A DNA stretch of 64,000 nt. It comes from Tunicatimonas pelagia. Lineage in GTDB: Bacteria > Bacteroidota > Bacteroidia > Cytophagales > Cyclobacteriaceae. The notes below the pieces were generated by a model. That model made no database searches, was not told where the DNA came from, and saw nothing but the letters and a program-made list of their open reading frames with translations. Each line of letters begins with the position of its first letter. Position 1 is the first letter of the stretch. The translations under genes were made by a program, and so were the position numbers. Positions 59,942 through 64,000 of this stretch are shown piece after piece. The stretch is from NCBI RefSeq assembly GCF_030506325.1, contig NZ_CP120683.1, positions 4,477,001-4,541,000 of the forward strand, in the 5' to 3' direction.

Positions 59942-60312
59942 ATTGGTAAATTAGATGACATTCCGATAAACTTCTAAGGCTCGTGACGACACGAACCTTG
60001 GGGTAAATAATTATCAGAATAAGGTTTATTGAAATGATTAAAAACACTGCTTACTACACGAACGAAGGCAGTAGAAAGCTGTGTTTTGCCTTGTTCAAGT
60101 TGGTGCAAAGCGGTGCAAGTTGCTACAAGACCATTACGAGCTTGTCAATAAATTCAGTCTGATCGTCAGACTTTACAAAAGGTTTAAAAACGAAGTCAAG
60201 TGGCTCAATAGTCAAATGTAGAGCAAGTTGCACCAACTTGAACGAGTATGAACAACTGTTTTCTGGTGGGCTACGTTACCTTACTCATGTTTCACATTCT
60301 AAACTTTTTATT
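59942..60312. other. Structured 371-bp gap with hairpins and inverted repeats
   Basis: Three strong secondary-structure elements lie here. One is AAGGCTCGTG-ACGA-CACGAACCTT (59976-59999, one mismatch). The second is a 17-bp stem with two mismatches, 60041-60057 with 60071-60087 (ends AAAACAC and GTGTTTT). The third is an outer pair of perfect 16-bp inverted repeats, GTTCAAGTTGGTGCAA (60093-60108) and its complement (60228-60243), enclosing AGTCTGA-TCG-TCAGACT (60156-60172). No coding frame is convincing. Candidate structured RNA, terminator cluster or small mobile element. Confidence 0.6.
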
Positions 60313-60858
60313 ATGAACCATTTCGCACAATCTATTCTCACCTTATTTATCGCGGTAGTAACTACCTTGCCCGCTTTAGCGCAGGATGATAAAGCCAACC
60401 GACCTAGCCCTCCCGCTCAAGCGGAAGCAACGGTAGACGGCACAACCGTTATTATTGACTACAGCCAACCTTCGGTGAAGGGACGCGAGATATTTGGCGG
60501 GCTAGAACCCTACGGAAAAGTATGGCGCACCGGAGCTAACGAAGCCACTACGTTCGAGGTAAGCAGTGATGTAACCATCGAAGGTCAGGCTTTACCCAAG
60601 GGAAAGTACGCTTTGTTTACTATTCCCCAGGAAAATGAAGACTGGACAGTTATCTTTAATAAGACAGCTGAACAGTGGGGGGCTTATGACTACGATGAAT
60701 CTCAAGATGCTCTTCGAGTGCAAGTAAGTCCCGAGAAATCTGAGTCAATGACCGAGAAAATGACATTTGATATTGCTGAGTCAGGTGAAGTAACTTTCAT
60801 GTGGGCCGATACTAAACTTTCTTTTGACGTAGCCAGTGCCGGACAGGCGAGTAACTAG
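60313..60858 (+). CDS. DUF2911 exported protein
   Basis: A 181-residue secreted protein: signal peptide ending near TLPALAQDD, then the DUF2911 core RPSPPAQAEATVDGTTVIID, YSQPSVKGREIFGGLEPYGK, VWRTGANEATTFEVSSDV and KGKYALFTIPQENEDWTVIF. The family is nearly specific to Bacteroidota; its function is unknown, often proposed to be envelope-associated. A longer frame from a TTG at 60238 lies in the structured gap and is not used. A strong hairpin (60899-60923) follows it. Confidence 0.9.
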   Translation: MNHFAQSILTLFIAVVTTLPALAQDDKANRPSPPAQAEATVDGTTVIIDYSQPSVKGREIFGGLEPYGKVWRTGANEATTFEVSSDVTIEGQALPKGKYALFTIPQENEDWTVIFNKTAEQWGAYDYDESQDALRVQVSPEKSESMTEKMTFDIAESGEVTFMWADTKLSFDVASAGQASN

Positions 60859-60898
60859 TTTACGATAAAGCTTTTTTGAAATTTATCCATTGAGTAGA

Positions 60899-60923
60899 CA
60901 TAGAGGTAAATTTTACCTCTATG
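60899..60923 (+). terminator. Hairpin after the DUF2911 gene
   Basis: CATAGAGGTAA, loop ATT, TTACCTCTATG: a perfect 11-bp stem 41 bases past the stop. The following CTATTTAT is only weakly U-rich, so it may act as a terminator or as an mRNA-stabilising 3' end. Confidence 0.6.
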
Positions 60924-61004
60924 CTATTTATGGGGAGAGGAAGCCTTCAATCTTTATCACAGAATAGGTAAAAAGTCGTTATCTTCGTGATACAGCCAAG
61001 CATC

Positions 61005-62288
61005 ATGGAGGCGACTAATAAAGAAACAACGCAGATAGAACTTCTCAAGCAAATCATTGAAAATGAGGTTGCCTGGGGCAATAGTCAGGAGTGGACGCAC
61101 CAGGACTTTGAGCAACTTAGTGAGCGCATCTGGCAGAAAACCCAAACCAAGCTAAGTGCTACCACCCTGAAGCGGTTGTGGGGCAAGGTGAGCTACCAAA
61201 GTCAGCCTACCACTAATACCCTGAATGCTCTAGCCCAGTTTGCTGGTTACGAGCACTGGCGCGATTTTGTGGGAAGCCAATCTTACGTTTCTAGTACTAC
61301 TGAACAAGAACTCCCGAAGCTAAAAGCGACATCTCCGACGATCAGCAAAAAGCTGGCTATCTTACTGCTGATTCCGATTTTAGTGTTGCTGTTACTGGGG
61401 TTTAATCGATGGGTTAACCGTCCGCTAGAGATTGATGCTTCAAAGGTTACCTTTTCCAGTGAACCGGTTACAAAAGGGCTGCCTAATACGGTGATTTTTC
61501 ACTACGATGTATCTCAGTTACCTTTTGATAATATAGAAATTCAGCAATCATGGGATACCAGATTGCGCCGAGCCGTGAGCAACCAAGATAGTGTCTTCAC
61601 GACTACTTACTATTATCCGGGCTACTTCCGGGCTAAGCTGTTGGTAGAAGAGCAAATCGTACAAGAACATGATGTGTACGTAACGACTGATGGCTGGCTT
61701 GCCCTGATTGGGGGCGAAACTATCCCACATTATCTAACTGATGATATTAAGCAAGATGGCATACTTTCGGTATCGCCGGAGTATTTGCAACGAGAGAATC
61801 TGCTTAATCAAGAAGAGGCTTCTCACTTAGCTTATTATAATGTTCAAGACTTCGGAGAAGTGTCTTCGGCTAATTTTACGTTGGAAACAGCTATCAAAAG
61901 TGATTATAATCTCAGGGAAGCCGTATGTCAGGAAAGTCAGGTGTCCGTGCTTTGTGCGAAAGGGCGCATTGCTATTCCTTGGTCAGTACCTGGTTGTGTA
62001 GGAAAGCTTTATTTGGCTGCCAGCGAACAATTCCTTGACGGACAGGCGGCGGATTTATCAGCTTTTGGTTGCGACCTTTCCGAGTGGCAGCATATCCGCC
62101 TAACCGTTGAGCAACAACAACTGTCGGTATACCGCAACGAACAATTAATTTTTCAGACTACCCTTGAAGAAGATGCCGGAAAAGTAGCCGGAATCCGATA
62201 TCGATTTCAAGGAGCTGGATCAATAGATTACGTTCGACTACTGGATGAAAATCAATCAGTAGTGTTTCAGGATGATTTCAGCAACTGA
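61005..62288 (+). CDS. Membrane protein with N-terminal helical domain and extracytoplasmic concanavalin-like region
   Basis: A 427-residue protein. Residues 1-90 form a helical domain (ELLKQIIENEVAWGNSQEWT, LSERIWQKTQTKLSATTLKR, LWGKVSY, TLNALAQFAGYEHWRDFV) that resembles DNA- or protein-binding domains found at the N-terminus of many Cytophagales membrane proteins. One transmembrane helix follows (LAILLLIPILVLLLLGFNRW, about 115-134), then a large extracytoplasmic part with LamG-like strands (WQHIRLTVEQQQLSVYRNEQ and RYRFQGAGSIDYVRLLDENQ). A trans-envelope sensor-regulator is plausible but unproven. GTG 60987 is an alternative start. The 3' end overlaps the convergent lipoprotein gene by 22 bases. 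Confidence 0.7.
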   Translation: MEATNKETTQIELLKQIIENEVAWGNSQEWTHQDFEQLSERIWQKTQTKLSATTLKRLWGKVSYQSQPTTNTLNALAQFAGYEHWRDFVGSQSYVSSTTEQELPKLKATSPTISKKLAILLLIPILVLLLLGFNRWVNRPLEIDASKVTFSSEPVTKGLPNTVIFHYDVSQLPFDNIEIQQSWDTRLRRAVSNQDSVFTTTYYYPGYFRAKLLVEEQIVQEHDVYVTTDGWLALIGGETIPHYLTDDIKQDGILSVSPEYLQRENLLNQEEASHLAYYNVQDFGEVSSANFTLETAIKSDYNLREAVCQESQVSVLCAKGRIAIPWSVPGCVGKLYLAASEQFLDGQAADLSAFGCDLSEWQHIRLTVEQQQLSVYRNEQLIFQTTLEEDAGKVAGIRYRFQGAGSIDYVRLLDENQSVVFQDDFSN

Positions 62289-63082
62289 AATTCTTCCAGG
62301 TTGGAGAACGTACCTTCGGGAATAGTTTCTATCACTTCTATATCCGTAATATCTCGCTCACCCCGGTCGCCGGAAAGCATGAGTGAGCCGTGGTTTTTGT
62401 ATTCAGCCCAGGGAGTCATAAAGCGGGGAGTATCCATTTCTACGGTAGGGTAGAATGCCCACTGAGTCACCATATAATCGTTAGGGTCAACGTACACCTG
62501 ATACTTATTTTGCGGGGTAACTCCTACGCCTTCAAAGCGTAGTTCCAGCACCTCCGCCATATCACCTCCCTGAATAGTATCTTCGCCAACATAAGTCAGG
62601 GTAACCCCAGAGTCTTTCAATTTGAAGGGCATAAACAACCAGTAGCTATCGTTAATCCAGATACTTTTTCCCTGTTCTACGTACTTGGCTAGTGAATCAG
62701 CGTTAGTAATCTCTTCGCCGCCCATCGCCACTTTTCCCTGATCAGAATTTACGTTGATCAGATAAATAGCTGAGTCGCGCGGTACTTCAATTCGTACATC
62801 GCCCGACTGTTTGTCCCACAATAGGGTGCGGATATCGAAGAAGTTCCAGCTTACGTACTGGGTAGTATCCCAGGCTTTACGGCCTCCCATCGCCTGCATT
62901 ACGCTATCGGCGATTGCCATTGCTTTCTCATCAGAAGCTGCTTCATTGAAACCTTCAGCCGGAGGGTTCGCATAAGCCACCCCTGCGCCGTCTATTTCAG
63001 TAGCTTGGTCTTCAGCAGTTGATCCTGGCTGGCAGGCAGTAAATAAAAAGGGAGCTAGCAAAAAGGCGATAATTCGGGGCAT
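62267..63082 (-). CDS. Lipoprotein, LolA-like fold
   Basis: A 271-residue lipoprotein with a clear lipobox in FLLAPFLFTACQPGST. AMAIADSVMQAMGGRKAWDT, YVSWNFFDIRTLLWDKQSGD and LRFEGVGVTPQNKYQVYVDP, then YMVTQWAFYPTVEMDTPRFM, give the repeated strand pattern of outer-membrane lipoprotein-sorting-like proteins (the LolA/DUF4292 type common in Bacteroidota). The role is unknown. The stop overlaps the convergent gene by 22 bases. Confidence 0.75.
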   Translation of the reverse strand: MPRIIAFLLAPFLFTACQPGSTAEDQATEIDGAGVAYANPPAEGFNEAASDEKAMAIADSVMQAMGGRKAWDTTQYVSWNFFDIRTLLWDKQSGDVRIEVPRDSAIYLINVNSDQGKVAMGGEEITNADSLAKYVEQGKSIWINDSYWLFMPFKLKDSGVTLTYVGEDTIQGGDMAEVLELRFEGVGVTPQNKYQVYVDPNDYMVTQWAFYPTVEMDTPRFMTPWAEYKNHGSLMLSGDRGERDITDIEVIETIPEGTFSNLEEFQLLKSS

Positions 63083-63288
63083 AGGTGTAGTGGTTTTTGT
63101 CTAAAGGTATTGTTGGAAGAGAGCTCAGTAGTTAAACCGTTCTGGTACAAATGTACAATATATGCAACTGGGTGCTAACGTACATGTTTAAATTTTCACT
63201 TCTATTGAAGATGAATATTGGAAGTGCGCGTATTGTTTGGCAGATTTCAGAGAAGGAGATGTTTTTGCCAATTATGTTAGAGACTAGA

Positions 63289-63317
63289 AAAGCTGCCCCA
63301 ACAACAGAGGCAGCTTT
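63289..63317 (-). terminator. Terminator of the hybrid histidine kinase gene
   Basis: A 9-bp perfect stem (AAAGCTGCC / GGCAGCTTT) around an 11-base loop, 34 bases past the stop of the minus-strand gene. In its direction the stem is followed by TTTTC. The frame 63151-63360 on the plus strand overlapping it is not regarded as a gene. Confidence 0.65.
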
Positions 63318-63350
63318 ACAAGAATACGTAGCAAAAGGTTTGTTTCTTCT

Positions 63351-64000
63351 CTACTCTTGAGACGTAAGATGGTTTTTGTGATCTTGCATGGTCGTAACCA
63401 GCCCGTCGATGTACTCAATTGATTCGGTAGTGGACTTTCGGATTTCGTCTACAAATTGGTTAACCTCAATTTCATCTACCGAATCTTGATCCAGGGCTTC
63501 TTTTAGTCCGGTAAGATGCGTATGTAACTCTTGGTTGCCTACCATCTTGATAGAGGGCAGCAGCTTGTGTGTGAGACGACGCAATTCGTATACATCTTTC
63601 TGGCTGGCTGAATTAGCCACTTGCTCGGTTAGTAACTGAAAGCTTCGTCGCAGTGAGTCTAATAAGTTAGTTACAAATTTAACATCATCATTATACTGAT
63701 CGATTAGGCGGTGTAGTTGCACCATATCATCTTCTTCCTCATTAGGAACGAAGGGAACCTCTTTCGAGGAGATGAGTCCCATATTGAGGGCAATTTTATA
63801 GTGCAGCTCATCAGGGTTGAATGGTTTGGATAAGTAATCACTCATACCGCATTCTTTCACCCGATCTTTTACTCCCTGCACTACGTCAGCGGTAAGTGCT
63901 ATGATAGGTAAATTCTCATAATCGCCCCCTAAATTTCGAATGGCCGAAGCAGCATCGCAACCGCTCATGATTGGCATTTGTAAATCCATCAAAATGATGT
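63351..64000 (-). CDS. C-terminal part of a hybrid histidine kinase (receiver + HPt)
   Basis: The frame continues past the window end, so the N-terminal sensor and kinase parts are missing. A receiver domain ends in the usual order: the phosphoacceptor Asp in IILMDLQMPIMSG (immediately inside the window edge), LPIIALTADVVQG with the Thr, and MSDYLSKPFNPDEL with the Lys. A histidine phosphotransfer domain follows, with the His in RRLTHKLLPSIKMVG, so this is a phosphorelay protein with its own HPt. About 216 residues are visible. A terminator hairpin lies downstream. Confidence 0.88.
   Translation of the reverse strand, partial: IILMDLQMPIMSGCDAASAIRNLGGDYENLPIIALTADVVQGVKDRVKECGMSDYLSKPFNPDELHYKIALNMGLISSKEVPFVPNEEEDDMVQLHRLIDQYNDDVKFVTNLLDSLRRSFQLLTEQVANSASQKDVYELRRLTHKLLPSIKMVGNQELHTHLTGLKEALDQDSVDEIEVNQFVDEIRKSTTESIEYIDGLVTTMQDHKNHLTSQE

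Noticed and set aside
63151-63360. Plus-strand 69-codon open frame
   Set aside because: No recognisable family, and it overlaps the terminator of the convergent gene; its composition looks non-coding.

Overview
This window looks like a chromosome segment of a marine Bacteroidota bacterium, most likely of the Cytophagales type. The evidence is the TAnnTTTG promoter elements, DUF4199, DUF6089-like, DUF2911 and BatA-type proteins, kdsC, a GH78/sulfatase fusion of the kind used on algal polysaccharide, and paired DUF1501 and DUF1549/DUF1553 proteins. Genus and species cannot be read from the sequence. No rRNA, tRNA, CRISPR array, prophage or complete insertion sequence was seen.

Layout. 1-5.4 kb: the 3' part of trpB, then about 3.9 kb of accessory DNA (AraC remnant, GNAT enzyme, orphan VapB antitoxin with a 14-codon VapC stub, a type II restriction-modification pair, an ATP-grasp protein), then trpA. 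5.8-15.2 kb: a coiled-coil membrane protein, a ManD/RspA-type enolase-superfamily enzyme, a LysE-type exporter, a large UPF1-like helicase and a secreted sulfatase/alpha-L-rhamnosidase fusion. 15.5-19.7 kb: trpF-trpC, then an arginine deiminase and a citrulline hydrolase. 19.8-27.9 kb: a PAS histidine kinase, then aat-trpD-(four-helix-bundle)-trpG-(four-helix-bundle pseudogene)-methyltransferase-trpE on the minus strand. This block is preceded by a leader peptide with three consecutive Trp codons and an attenuator. 27.9-37.3 kb: a SPOR-like protein, kdsC, a BatA-like protein, an Rpn-type nuclease, a dihydroorotase homologue lacking catalytic residues, two DUF4199 proteins and two glycosyltransferases. 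37.3-42.1 kb: a nucleotide-sugar cluster with glucose-1-phosphate cytidylyltransferase, two SDR enzymes and an RmlC-like epimerase. 42.4-47.7 kb: small accessory genes, an arginyl/leucyl-tRNA-protein transferase-like gene, DinB, a GH13 enzyme and an outer-membrane barrel. 47.8-60.9 kb: two divergent PSD1/DUF1501 gene pairs, a TraB/GumN protein, L-rhamnose mutarotase and secreted proteins. 61-64 kb: a membrane-anchored regulator-like protein, a lipoprotein and the end of a hybrid histidine kinase.

How it fits together. All seven trp functions are present in three pieces, and the ancestral E-G-D-C-F-B-A order is still visible. The E-led piece has a textbook ribosome-mediated attenuator readable from sequence: a Trp-Trp-Trp leader peptide, a pause hairpin, an antiterminator and a U-tailed terminator. 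The sulfatase/rhamnosidase and rhamnose mutarotase fit use of a sulfated rhamnose-rich polysaccharide such as ulvan.

The most unusual structural feature is that many intergenic spacers are built from 7-bp tandem repeats. Some are perfect arrays (21 copies of AACCCAG, 11 of GCAACCA, 10 of GACTGTG). Others are degenerate mosaics of different heptamers kept in the same 7-bp register. They sometimes run into the last codons and stop codons of neighbouring genes. Two further intergenic elements (43.5 kb and 60.1 kb) are bounded by perfect inverted repeats and could be miniature mobile elements or structured RNAs.
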